NCBI RefSeq assembly: GCF_022581195.2
Contig: NC_061463.1
Location: 3,782,001-3,846,000, forward strand
Length of the DNA: 64,000 nt
Reading direction: 5' to 3'
DNA from: Helicoverpa zea
Lineage: Eukaryota; Arthropoda; Insecta; Lepidoptera; Noctuidae
The position numbers and the translations under genes were made by a program. Shown here piece by piece: positions 12,432 through 24,003 of the stretch (position 1 is the first letter of the stretch; each line of letters opens with the position of its first letter). The notes beneath the pieces were generated by a model that saw only the letters and a list, made by a program, of their open reading frames with translations, did no database searches and was not told the DNA's origin.

Positions 12432-13427
12432 ATACGCTTAATTTAGAAAAAATCCCCATGCTAAATCCCCCTAAAACATAAAAACTAGGACAAAAAGCTA
12501 CTTAAATGCGTTTTACGTTATACGTGGTTTTAACGTAAAACGCAATAGTTAAGCGCCACATCTCGTTACATCTCGTTTCCACAAAGACAAAGCATTGCAC
12601 CACTTTGTGTTGCGAACTACGTACAGTCTACGCTTTAAGTTTCCTCTGAGAAGTATGAATGAGATAAGCCTTTTTAACTCGTTTTGTCTGAAGAATTTTG
12701 GGTAGAAACTTTGTCACATTATTTTGAGCTGTACCTGTGTTCTGGTTTTGAAAAGAGTGTCTTTGGAAACGCTTGTTGGTTCTTTTCGATGAGACCCACT
12801 CCTTGAATACCTGCAACTAGCTTTTGACGTTTCGCTCTAGGAATCTGCAATAGGTAAAAAGCTAAAAGCAAAACCTTCAACTTAACTAAATGGTCAATCT
12901 TTAGACACTTTGAATCACTTGTACGCATGTTCATATTCATAACTCAGAAATCTTTAACATAACATCTATCTACCCTAGTGGATAAACTTAGTTTTTATAT
13001 ATTCCAAACGCAAAACGCTGAATTTTTAATAAATCTACCAAATAAAATCAAACGCTTCACAATCGGTTTATACCACGTCTCATTCATCCCCCAAACTTGA
13101 GGTTCCGCCGAACAATACGGCCGGGACCATTATTTGCTGAAAATACCCGCGGAGCAAACTCTTTATTTGTTGAAAAATATTTCCTATCGGTGATACCAGA
13201 AGTATTGTATGTCTTTTACAGGATTCTGTTGATCGAACTAGTTTAAACGAACCGTTCTGTGGTAAGGACTGAAGAGCTTCTAAGGTCCAGTGTTAATGTA
13301 GGAAGCTTTAGTGGAATAAGAACAGCTGATATAGGACAAATATGTATATCTTGAATTACTTGCTACTTATTTTATCAACAAAGACAATATTCCAAGAGCA
13401 TACAATATTCGGTAGCTGTAACATCAT

Positions 13428-13490
13428 CTGCCCAGCCTTTTCTCAGCCATGTTGGGGTCGGCTTCCAGTCTAACTGGTTGCAGCTGAGTA
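13428..13490 (-). repeat. SINE tail fragment
   Basis: The segment with TTTTCTCAGCCATGTTGGGG and CGGCTTCCAGTCTAACTGG is the reverse complement of the SINE tail seen in full at 14300-14376. It is short and diverged. Confidence 0.65.
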
Positions 13491-13865
13491 CGTTTATAGT
13501 TATGACTTATGTATATGAACATGTCGAACACATGTCTCATGCTAAACCGTGTTGGATGGATGCGAGCTGGCCAAAATGTTGATGATTGACCCTCATTGAT
13601 CCATCTTTCAGTAGTGAACGGCAATAGCCTGATAATTAGGATGATCATTCATCCTCACAGAACAAAAAGTTCATCACACCCAAGCTCACCGTGACATTTA
13701 GCATACAAACAACACCCGCCTACATATTTACTTTCCCTGTCACCCATGTAGATCTTCAGCTGTTTACTTAGGTCCAATGCAGGTCGTTTCTTCCCGCTGA
13801 ATAATTAAGGGAACAATTTCCTTTAACAATATATAAAGCGTTTCTGTCAGGGAAATGTAGGAGTA

Positions 13866-14513
13866 CACTGCAAGCTTTTAGTCGGCCGATAGTTCGTTTT
13901 TGCTTATAAATCAGTATGAAGATGAATGTCAGTAAGATAGTAGGTACGCACATTATAAATATCAGGCATTAAGCCGGTTAAAAAAAAAAAAAAAAAAAAG
14001 TCATGGTGGCCTAGTGGGCAAAGGACCAACCTCAAGTATGAGGGCACGGGTTCGATCCCAGGTCAGGCAAGTACCAATGCAACTTTTCTAAGTTTGTATG
14101 TACTTTCTAAGTATATCTTAGACACCATTGACTGTGCTTCGGATGGCACGTTAAACTGTAGGTCCCGGCTGTCAGTGAACATCCTTGGCAGTCGTTACGG
14201 GTAGTCAGAAGCCAAAAAGTCTGACACCAGCCTAACCAAGGGGTATCGGGTTGCCCGGGTTACTGGGTTGAGGAGGTCAGATAGGCAGTCGCTTCTTGTA
14301 AAGCACTGATACTCAGCTGAATCCGGTTAGACTGGAAGCCGACCCCAACATGATTGGGAAAAAGGCTCGGAGGATGAGGCATTAAGCCGGTATCAGATCG
14401 ACTGGAATTTTGATTGGGGTCAAGATTTTCAATAATATTTGTTTTTGTTTATCGTTTAAAAAAAACCATCCATCGGATAACTGTCTGCCGACTATTTAGT
14501 CTACAGTGTGCGC
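13866..14513. mobile_element. Foldback element interrupted by a SINE
   Basis: The outer arms (CACTGCAAGCTTTTAGTCGG at the left; CTGCCGACTATTTAGTCTAC at the right) are inverted. The SINE at 13979-14376 split the element. Without it the element would be about 235 bp, like its relatives at 52340 and 54155. Confidence 0.55.
13979..14376 (+). repeat. tRNA-derived SINE with 5' A-run
   Basis: The head GTCATGGTGGCCTAGTGGGC and B-box GGTTCGATCCC show a tRNA-type promoter, and the tail ends in GGCTCGGAGGATG. A 15-bp target duplication, AGGCATTAAGCCGGT, flanks it (13964-13978 and 14377-14391). Oddly, a run of 20 A (13980-13999) sits before the head, where a poly(A) tail is not expected for this orientation. 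Confidence 0.85.
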
Positions 14514-14556
14514 TTACTCTTAAGGTGACTGACCTTCACTTGTTTGATGAATCTAA

Positions 14557-14979
14557 GGGTCATGACACATTATACCGGCACCGCAACGGCACCGCTTCAC
14601 ACCAGCATTTAACTTGTCATTCAATTTAGAGCATTAAATCGAGTATAGTATAATATATTTCATAATGTCAATATGAAAAAGCCAACGGCGGGCAGTCAGC
14701 GGGCTTGCCGCTACCACACAACTCGACTCGCAGCCCGCGTGCTGCAAGCGAGCGGACTCCGAGTCGGCAGCGAAGCAATCAATGTTCAATCATAACTGTC
14801 TTAAAAAAATATTGAGTTTGCGGTGACAGCAAGCTTACACCGGCCGGCGCGCGTACGGCGAGCTTGCACCTTGCGGACAACGCGTAGTTAGCGCGCTGGC
14901 AGCTAGCCGTAGTCTAAATTCGAGGCGACGCCGTGCTGCAGTTGTTCTGTTGCGGTGCCGGTATAATGTGCCATGACCC
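14557..14979. mobile_element. PIF/Harbinger-like MITE (TAA duplication)
   Basis: The inverted ends start GGGTCATG(A/G)CACATTATACC and match over about 31 bp with one mismatch. TAA flanks both sides (14554-14556 and 14980-14982). A 3-bp TWA duplication with GGG ends is typical of PIF/Harbinger. The interior is GC-rich (14690-14930) and not coding. Confidence 0.8.
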
Positions 14980-15049
14980 TAATTGTGGATATAGTAATGA
15001 TAAATTATGTGTTTTTAGTGACAGAAAACGGCAAAGGTTGATGTGGGTG

Positions 15050-15240
15050 GTAAATCTATACTAATTAAAGATGTCACATTTTTCTGTTTGTTTGTTTATG
15101 TGCCCTAAAGGATAACTACAGAACCGATTTGAAAAATTCTTTCACTTTTGGTAAGCTACGCTCTTCCTGAGTAACATAGGCTACGGGTTGTAGTCCCCAC
15201 TGGATACGAATGAAGCCGCGATAAAACTTTATATTCCTTA
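15050..15240 (+). repeat. Dispersed 'ACTAGC' family repeat, diverged
   Basis: It opens AATCTATACTAATTAAAGATG and contains ACCGATTTGAAAAATTCTTTC and AACATAGGCTAC, as do the copies at 37832 and 41308. It lacks a clear GCTAGT end. Confidence 0.6.
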
Positions 15241-17284
15241 TTTAAGTATTGATTTGATAATATTCCGTTTTGTGATACGACTGTGGCTTTGATCAGTCGA
15301 TTGGAATAATTTCCAATAGGTACATGTGCTTTAGAAACAAAGCAATTTTTGATATCAACACATATTCTACATTGTTGTTCAATATTATGTACTGTACAGA
15401 ATCCAGTCTGTATTATAGCAGTGATATCATAAAATTGGTCACTCGGGATATTATTCCGATACAAACTGTGTTGCTATCTCTCTATTTTCAAGCGATTCAT
15501 GCTCGCAACACTGTAGAGAATAGTATAGTAAGTTTGAAGCTCAAAAGAATATCTTTGAGCTCCATTGAGTGAAAGCATTGCTTACCCACAGTTACAAGTT
15601 TGTAGGTACTTATAGCTGCTTTTTCAAAACTTTGAAGGTATCAATGTATTCGTCAGTATTTAGCGAAAGATTAAGATTATTTTGTTATAATGCTATACTT
15701 CAATGTATTGTTTAAGCAAAATGAGCGAAGGCTCATTCTAACCCCCCATATCAGGTTATTTTAGGGAGAACTTCGAAAGAATGTTGTACATACACAACGT
15801 TTGTGTAAATTTCAAGAAATATAAGAAAAGGAAATTGAAGATACTCTGAAATAACGGTCTAGTTCTTGTTTCGTATCGGCTAAACACACCGGTATATACG
15901 ATAGTGCTTACTATATACGATTTAAATTAATGAACATTAACAAAAGCTCGCATATTTAATTTCCTCTTCCTATTACAAAGTCGGCTAATTACCTAGAAAT
16001 TAGAGTAGCAACATTATGCAAATTCACTTTAGTTTGTTTCAGACTAGCTCTCAAGTCTTCACTTGAGCTGCAAACTACACCGCTAGGACTCATTACATTT
16101 TATAACTTGTGCTACGCTATCGCGAAACACTCGCTACCTATGATTTTAATACTTACACACACACATATAAGTAAGTACAGTAACACACAATTGTATACTT
16201 ACACTCACTCACACAGGCTTAAAGTACAGTCACACACAATTTCGAATTAAAAAGCTGCTCTTCATTTTATTAATTTCACACGGGTAAATGTCTAGCTAGA
16301 CTGATATATCAACCATGTGTCGAAACAGGTGTTGTAAATTAAATGACATAAACTTTCAGTGAGTTGTTGAGTACAGATTGTAACGTCATAACACGTAGAA
16401 AACTTGCCAGAATACAAAGGCAGAAACTTAGCTACTACCTATTAAAAAACCAACAACTTCCATCTTCGTAAAAAAGGGTTCATCGATCCAAGATTGGAAG
16501 AAAGCCCTAGAAGCAATCCTTTTCCAGAAGATAAGTTCAGAGACAGATATGCTGTTACTGATCATTTTAGCGCCGCTGTCCAAAAACGAAAATTGCTTGG
16601 TTGGTAACAAACAAGCTAGATCCTTCCACATCCAAACAAAACTCTAGTCACAGTTCAAAGCAGAACATGCAAATATTATGTCATCCATTCCGCGCTCACT
16701 ACGCCAGAATAATCGCGCGTACCTGCGCCAAAGCTCGTTGGAACTCGCACTTATCTTACTAATTGGTAACGCTTTCTGCTTTGCAATTGAGAACGACCCG
16801 TTTCAAATTCCGACAGAATGCATTTTTGTTTTGTAGTCAGAGATTTGGTGCAAAAATGGATAGGCAAGTGAAGATTTTCGGAAAAAAAGTCTGCTCCTGA
16901 ATTAAGGAAAAACATATAATATGCAACATCTCCTATATAAGTAATATTTTTTAGATTCATGTAACTACATAATTATATCGACTGTATCTACATCTTATTC
17001 AAGAACTTATTCTTTTAGACAAAAAATCTTCACAAAAAACTACAGAGTTTTGTATCTCACTGTACTTACATGAAGGCAGGCAATATTTTAAAACGCGATT
17101 TTCAATTTAAAAACATTTTCTGAAGTCAGTACTTAGCACTAAATTACCTAATTTGTTTTGTAAAACTGAAACAATTAATCAATGTCTGCGTCAACCACGC
17201 TAAGAATGTTTCATTTGAAAGGCAAAAACATTTTAATTTACATGTTTTTAATGGTACCCTGCGAAATAGGTTAATAGCACTATT
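15241..17284. other. AT-rich intronic stretch
   Basis: I see no recognisable gene here. It has a CA-rich patch around 16153-16230. Open frames at 15156-15572 and 16428-16960 overlap on opposite strands, have no domain features and look like chance. Confidence 0.45.
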
Positions 17285-17568
17285 TTTAGCGTTCCGTACC
17301 CAAAGGATAAAACGGGTCCCTATTGTTTACGCTCCTCTGTCCGTCCGTCCGTCCGTCTGTCAGTCTGTCACCAGGCTGTATCTCATGAACCGTGACAGTT
17401 AGAGAATTGAAATTTTCACAGATGATGTATTTCTGTTGCCGCTATAAGTAACAACAAATACTGAAAACCAGAATAAAATACAACAAACGTGATTTTTTTG
17501 TCCGTTTTATAAATAATGGCACGGAACCCTTCGTGCGAGATTTCGACTCGCACTTGGCCGGTTTTTTT
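17285..17568 (+). repeat. Lepidopteran repeat ending in CTTGGCCGG
   Basis: It opens TAGCGTTCCGTACCCAAAGG, has a TCCG tetranucleotide run at about 17338-17357, then TCACCAGGCTGTATCTCATG, and ends GACTCGCACTTGGCCGG plus a T-run. I recall this as a very abundant lepidopteran retroposon. The 5S-like segment I associate with full copies is not visible here. Confidence 0.6.
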
Positions 17569-18889
17569 AAAGAACAAATGTTTTCAACCTCAATCTCTAA
17601 CAAATATTATACTAGTATAAAAGTTTAGAGAATGTTCACTATAACAATATTAGTTCCAGTATTTGTTATTCAAAATCCTTGAATTAATTAGACCTAAAAT
17701 AACAGTTGTGATATGTGCAAAGCCTTCTCATGTCTTTGTTATCTCCTTTGGTGAAATTTGGTAGCACACGTGTAACATTTAAATAAAGGGTATTTATAGA
17801 GTTACTGAGGTATGGGGTGGTTTGTTATGCTTGCAATAATCAATCCACGGATAAAAGATATCGCCATTCATTCTCCACTATCACTTTCATCTAGCACCTT
17901 TCTGTTTACTAGTTACAGTTTCCTTTTTTTAATACGAGGGACATCGGAAGCGGAAGTGTCTTTCACGAGTTTCACGTGAAGTTTAACTTTCGTGAGACTT
18001 TCATGTCAGATTTTACTGTTCCTTCTGATGCCCGTTGTGTGTGAGGACCGCGGTAAATCTGTCTACTATCCCACAGCCCTGGTAAGCTACACCGGTAAGT
18101 TTGGCAACTAGTATTTGACAAAGGTAACCGAGTAACTCTGTAAAACACAGAGAAACAATACATACAGACAAATAATTTGTATTTTCTCTGGTTTGATTCA
18201 ACTGAAAGTTCTATCAAGTAGAAAAAATCTAGCCACATAAAAATTTAATTAAATAGAGAATTGTTGTCTTAACAAAAAGTGTCTGATTAATGTAATACTT
18301 ACTTATCATACTCTTGGCTGTATTTAAAATAATAAAATATCTTACACCCAAAAATACTTGAATTATATCGACCGCCTCCATTTGTAATCCTATTAATATT
18401 TCTGAATTGGCTTATGAATCAGATGGGTCCGCAGAGCAATTTGTTCTAGTTTCCGATACTTTATCTTGATTTCAATGATTTAAAGGCATTTAAGGGGTTA
18501 GAATTATCTACTTTACTTAATGTCCTTTGGACATTGTTCCGGCTCCATACATGTTCTGCCTAAGAACCGTTCGAATGGAAAGTGACTTCTATAAACTCTT
18601 AAAATTATATGGAATCCTATGAAATAAGTTTTCACGAACGGACACTTCAGGAAACTAAAATAATTACGAAAAAAGTTAATATTTTGAGGTTATAAATAAA
18701 AAATAACCAAGCTTGCGTGAAATATCAGAGTAGTATTATCAAACTACACTATACAAAAAATCAACAATACTATGTACAGCTCTATATGTTCTCTTCTAGA
18801 TCTAGGAAAAGACTACTCTACTAGATACTAGGAAAAGAGATAGTAAATAGTCAAGTTTAAGATAATTCTTTGACAATGATCATTTTATA

Positions 18890-19050
18890 AAGTTGCATTT
18901 TCTGTCTGTCCCTTTGAATGCTTTAGATCTTTAAAACTACGCAATGGATTTGGGTGCGATTTTTTTTAATAGATAGAGTAGGTCAAGAGGAAGGTTTACA
19001 CCAAGGTTTTACATTGCCACCGTGCGAAGACGGGGCGTGTGACTAGTTTT
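18890..19050 (+). repeat. Degraded retroposon remnant
   Basis: TTTCTGTCTGTCCC, AAACTACGCAATGGATTTGG and CGTGCGAAGACGGGGCG are recognisable pieces of the 'ACTAGC'-type repeats, here badly diverged. Confidence 0.35.
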
Positions 19051-19566
19051 CATAAATGCTTAGAATTTTTATGAAAAACAACTACCTAAACGCTTTTGCT
19101 TTCAACGTTACGTTTCTTAATATATAGTGAATCCACTTTGGATTTGTGATAAAACGCATAAGTTTCCAAAATGGAAGAGTTCCATTCACCACAATTCATA
19201 AAATATCGATATTATTACGATGGAGAATTATTTATTTAAATGATTGTTACTACTTTTATATTAGACAGTTACCTAGCTATCTACATGCCATAAGGCGGGA
19301 ATCGAACCCGCGGTCTATTACCAAGAAGGCACAGACCATACTAAAAATGTCATTACCACACAAAATAATTTAACAGTTAAAGTAAGGTTTACCAATAACA
19401 ATGAAAGAGGTTTTCGAGGATGTGCAATAAAAACAATATTTATATTCAATTAAAGGTTTTTAATCATCAATATTTCTCAATAATATATCTAAGAACTGAG
19501 CTTTGGTATCTCGCCCAGCTTAAATACCAGATAATAGTCATTATGTGGGCACAACAGCCCACTGTT

Positions 19567-19976
19567 CTACGCCCAACGATACAATTGCAACAGTATGCCT
19601 GATGGTAGGAGCTTCTTACAAAGTACACAATTGCGTCCAACAGTGCATTGGATCTTATTATGCTCGACTGCTTCAGACCAACACGTCGTACATATAAGGT
19701 CATGAGCTTCAACCTGTAATAATAAATACAAAAAATCATTAGTAAATATCAAGTAACTTGCAATTGTGGCAATTGATTTGAAAACCGAGAAATTGTGTGC
19801 TTATGAAAACATAAGTAGGTAGTAACATTCTTATCAAAATTAGAAAAACACTTTCGTAGACCACTTACCATACGGGGAACAGTCCATTGTTGTATGCAAC
19901 GAAGTATATCTTCGTTTTCTAATACCAAAGAACCTCCAGCAGATCCACAATTTATACAATATACTATATTCTGCAT
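19567..19976 (-). CDS. Putative two-exon CxxC/CxxC zinc-binding small protein
   Basis: Exon 1 (19976-19869) encodes 36 residues starting MQNIVYCINCGSAGG and ending WTVPRM; its donor is ATG/GTAAGT. Exon 2 (19713-19567) follows acceptor TTATTATTACAG and encodes 48 residues (VEAHDLICTTCWSEA, later RNCVLC) before a TAG. Both junctions are phase 0, so the join is in frame. The paired C7-x2-C10 and ICTTCW motifs, plus a later CVLC, suggest a treble-clef-like zinc-binding module reminiscent of the ZAD class, but I do not recognise a family. At 84 residues it may be truncated. It lies in the RASD-like intron on the same strand. It could also be a transposon-derived fragment. Confidence 0.4.
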
Positions 19977-20276
19977 CCATTGTTGTAATTATAATATAAC
20001 TAAATTCGATCACAGACAGAGCAATATCCGAAAATGCTAGTAAAATCCAGTTCTTTACACAAAGCCGAGTCTACCAAGTACGCAATCTAATCGGAGTCCG
20101 TAATCAAGCCAAAGTTGTTAGAATAAAACCATGAAACGCATAGAAAATCACAAAAGAAACGATAGTCGCAAAGCAATCAAACCAATCAAACTGACTTCTA
20201 GCAAACTGACTGAAGTACACCAGTGTTGCCAATTACGAAAACTATAATCCTACTCGAATGCCAAGCTAGAAATTCG

Positions 20277-20330
20277 CGATTCGCTCAAAACCATCTTAAA
20301 ACGCGTTTTAAGATGGTTTTGAGCGAATCG
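20277..20330. repeat. Perfect 54-bp palindrome without spacer
   Basis: The left half runs from CGATTCGCTC to CTTAAAACG and the right half is its exact reverse complement, with the centre at 20303/20304 (ACGCGT). It sits about 300 bp upstream of the putative small gene. No target duplication is evident. Confidence 0.95.
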
Positions 20331-20405
20331 AATTATACAGAATACTAGCTTTTTTCTAGCAAGTCAGTTTAGGTATTTAAATGAATAAAGTGTTACCAAC
20401 TAATT

Positions 20406-20455
20406 TTAATAACCGACTTCGGAAAGTAGGTTCTCAATTCGATCCGTATTTACCG
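20406..20455 (+). repeat. Remnant with CCGACTTC end
   Basis: TAACCGACTTCGGAAAGTAG followed by GTTCTCAATTCGATCCG is a diverged relative of the inverted sequence at 8440-8478 and the direct one at 60022. Confidence 0.4.
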
Positions 20456-22101
20456 AAATCCCGAAAACTTCCGAAACTGGCAGCACTGGCTGACGGAAAC
20501 ATTTTATAAGGCATCAATAATTGTGACCCTACTTTTTATTTGGAATTTATTTATTTGAAGTGTCCGTGGAATACTAAAATATGTTTCAAACAATATAAAA
20601 ATAAATAAAAATTATAGTATAATTTATATTCACATCGGTTCTTAGGCCAAAATTGAACAATGTCCTTTCACCCAGACCACCTAAAAAGCCAGCCAGAGGA
20701 AATATAATTTTGAATAGGTAGCCAATTGTATATTAGTAATTATATTAGATATTCCTCGTGGTTTCATCCACTTTCCGGATGAATCAATTCCCACAAGCGA
20801 ATAATAAGTTGACCTTTGACCTTTCTCAGGCTACAGCTAGGTAGACCTTCTACAAAATTACTTCAGTGGTTTTACCGCCTAAGCCCGATAGACAAAGTTT
20901 CTTCCGCATTTACAATACTCGTAAATATTCAGCTCAAAATAAAAAACTACCGCATTTATCCCTCAAAATAAACCTTTCAACCTTTACATAACCACAGAAA
21001 AAAGCCAGAACTTACATTCATAAAACACTACAAAAACTCGCTAATCCTCTCTTCCCGCCCACGGGAACTCTTCGGTGCACAACGAAGCGATTTTATTCCC
21101 GCTTAAAACGATTTTATTCCCGCTTAAAACAGCCAAACGTAAAGGTCAGGCTTAAATAAAAACCTACAATTGTTTGTTCCCGTACCGGTGTAGACTGTCG
21201 GTCAACACTTCAGCGTTCTATTTACGTAACATAGGTACCTGTTTTTATAATGGTTTTATTTTTAAAATAAAGCTTATCTTTGCAGTATAATTAACACATT
21301 TGTAAAATTATGTATTTTCAAATTCGCCATTATCGCCATTTCTGATTTATTTTTCAGTAGTCTCATACCCAGAGAGCATAAAACAAAACTTTTAACATGT
21401 TATACAAATTGATTTTGATATGTACTTCATTTATAAAAAATAGAAATAAATAAGTAAAAGATGTTTCATAAAATTTATGTTTTATTATTAACTTACACTT
21501 TTCTGCATTAGAATAACTGAGGTAGGTAAAACCCGGTAAATTATAAAAAGATTTGTGGAATTATCTCGCAACTTTCCTTAATTTCCTTTTGCAGTGTAGA
21601 AAAATTAAAACTAACGAAACTAAAGAAGCCTACTGAATATAACAGATTGTTATTGAGGTTTAAATACCCCTGGTAATAGTCACATGTACTTAGTACTCAT
21701 AAAATATGTACGTTTGGTTGGAATATCAAATTCGAACTCAAACTCTTTATTTATTGCATAACATAATATAATAAATATGTAAAATCTCTATCTTAAACCT
21801 ACCATTGTTATTTCATCAATATCATTGCCCTCGTAATAACCTAGTTACGTGCGAAACGCATAAAGAAAGTTAATTATGTGCCAGTGTTAATAATGCATCG
21901 GCTTGCATCCAAGGAGGTTGTGCCAATAGATCTTGACAAACTTGATAGATGGCGCTGCTATCGTGCTTTGTATTAGAAAATATAGTTTATGGGATACGAA
22001 GCCGTTATTAATGAATTATTTAAAATAACCTATTGCTTTTGCCTAATGCAGACTAAAAATTTGGCTCGAAGGTAGAAAAAACATGAGTTTAATCATTAAC
22101 A

Positions 22102-22284
22102 GCCAGTTTCTTCATCAAAAGTTAAAGCCAAAGTAAAAGTCAAAGTAATGTCTAAAGTAAAAGTAACGGTCAAATTCAATTTTTCTATTAGTTTTGCTGT
22201 CACTTTAGCCTTGAAAAAACGTATTTGACCGTTACTTTTACTTTAGACATTACTTTAACTTTAACTTTTGATGAAGAAACAGGC
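22102..22284 (+). mobile_element. 183-bp foldback MITE, copy A
   Basis: It starts GCCAGTTTCTTCATCAAAAG and ends with the inverse, GATGAAGAAACAGGC. The arms are about 80 bp (repeated AAAGTAAAAGT-type units). An equally long, nearly identical copy in the same orientation is at 38554-38736. The target duplication is unclear (possibly TA in copy B). Confidence 0.75.
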
Positions 22285-22673
22285 CGTTAGTCTTTCCGAT
22301 ACGATCCGATATGTGAAAGGCAGGCTTATGAACAAAAAGTACTATGATAATAATTATTATCATTCTATCAATTATTAAAAAATAATAAGCTTTGACTTAA
22401 ATAAAATGAAAGTATAAATGGTTTTTTAAGTTACAATAAAATAATGAAACCATTAGATAGGTAATTAATATTCCCACAAAAAACCGACTCAAAACGCGAA
22501 GCTTACAAAAGCATTTTCAAGTACCAACGTGTTAATAATTAATTATCAAAACCAAACAGTAGGCTGACAAAATTAACGTAAATCTAATATGAAAATTTCT
22601 GTCTGTATAACTCTATTGCGGAGACCGCTATTTCCATTACACAAATGCCATTAAACATACTACATATTGTACC

Positions 22674-23449
22674 CATCGAGAACAAAAGACTAGCGGAGGT
22701 GCCATAACGGAAAATCTTCTAAGACCTCATTTACGGAGACGCGGGGCGTCGCGCGTTGCGTTGAGCGGCGCGGCCCGCACTGAATTCAAATATATGGCGT
22801 TGTATGAGCGCGTTTAAGGAGAAGCGATTTTAGACGCGTTTGTTTGAGTTAGGGCGTTTTTTGCGGCCGAGCCCGCGGATGACACCGACGCTTCCCACGC
22901 GGCGTTTACCGCGGCGGCGCACGCAGCGGCAATTCTCGATGAAGCTATGGCCCGCCGCGTGCTTTGCTACACGCTAGAGGACACGCCGCGATTGCCGCGG
23001 CGGGCACCGCCACGCTTTCCGTCTCGCTTCTCTATGAACATGGTCGTATATTGCTATAAGTTTGTGTTTACGCGTGCGATGATGCGTGCCGCTTCACGCG
23101 CCGCCCCACCGTAAACAGAAAAAACGTCCGACGCGCCGCGAGACGCCACGCCACACGCGACGCTAGACGCCCCGCGTCTCCGTAAATGAGGCCTAAGAAT
23201 AGCACGCCAAAACGCGGGGTGTGCGGGGGACGAGGAACTTTACTGTCTTCGTACTTACACGCCTTCTTTGGACCCAACCATTTTTTGTGGTACCAGAAAT
23301 CGTTGACAGATGTCTCAAAGAACTCCAACGCGTCGTCAGTTTACTCATAACTGATCGTTTCGGTCATGCCCATCTTATCTATTTGCCCTAGAAGAAGGCG
23401 CCTGACCTACCTGCATTATAGCATATCCGCTAATCTTTCCTTGCTCGGT
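22674..23449 (+). mobile_element. hAT-like MITE, copy 3, split by a GC-rich insertion
   Basis: It is flanked by a perfect 8-bp duplication, ATTGTACC (22666-22673 and 23450-23457). The ends are CATCGAG and a worn CTCGGT. The insertion at 22725-23191 interrupts it; without that, its length matches the other copies. Confidence 0.85.
22725..23191. mobile_element. GC-rich 467-bp nested MITE
   Basis: The inverted ends run CCTCATTTACGGAGACGCGG and CCGCGTCTCCGTAAATGAGG and continue into GGCGTC. CTAAGA occurs on both sides (22719-22724 and 23193-23198), consistent with a worn 7-9 bp target duplication. The interior is dominated by GCG/CGC words, unlike anything around it. Frames across it are arginine and alanine rich and not convincing as coding. 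Confidence 0.8.
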
Positions 23450-23899
23450 ATTGTACCTGTGTCTGTTTAAGCTAAATATTTAAATAGACGAAAACGCCCC
23501 AGGGTGACTACACTGGCGTGCATGGAATCCGGGCCAATTCTAAATTTATAAGCGTTGAATTTTAAAGAACTTCGTTGTAGACAAAGTTGTGTGCTAGACT
23601 TTGTACATCATTGGGTCACGTGGGTCTTTCTGTTGTAAACTGGTGGAGATAACTTTTTTAGATATTTTTAACACACAAAGGTTGTTTTGTTTACCTTTCT
23701 AAAAGATCAGTAACAATAGGCATGATGACAGTAATCAAAAATCATTAAAATAATATATTTATTAAATTAAACTTGAAGCTTGGAATATAAAACGCGCATT
23801 GTTTTCTTTATTAATAATGTGATTAATATGTATTTTTATAAAATAAAATTACGAAATAAGGCAATCCGCCATGATATCTTGAACACCAATCAGAGCTCG

Positions 23900-23907
23900 T
23901 GACGTCA
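23900..23907 (+). promoter_or_regulatory. TGACGTCA (CRE-like) site in the left promoter
   Basis: The palindrome lies about 97 bp upstream of the nuclease start codon at 24004. The same 8-mer occurs upstream of the transposase at the other end. It matches the CREB/ATF consensus; its use is inferred. Confidence 0.45.
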
Positions 23908-24003
23908 TATCTGAAAACAACTCGCGCGAACGTCACATTTCGTTATTGTGAACTTCCACTGCAATCTTTGTTTTTAATTAATTAATTGTTTATAACACGA
24001 GTT

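Noticed and set aside
19285..19340. tRNA gene on the minus strand (CGCGGGTTCGATTCCCGCC)
   Set aside because: A T-arm-like B-box is present but no acceptor stem or matching D-arm could be found; it is better read as a worn SINE or tRNA fragment.
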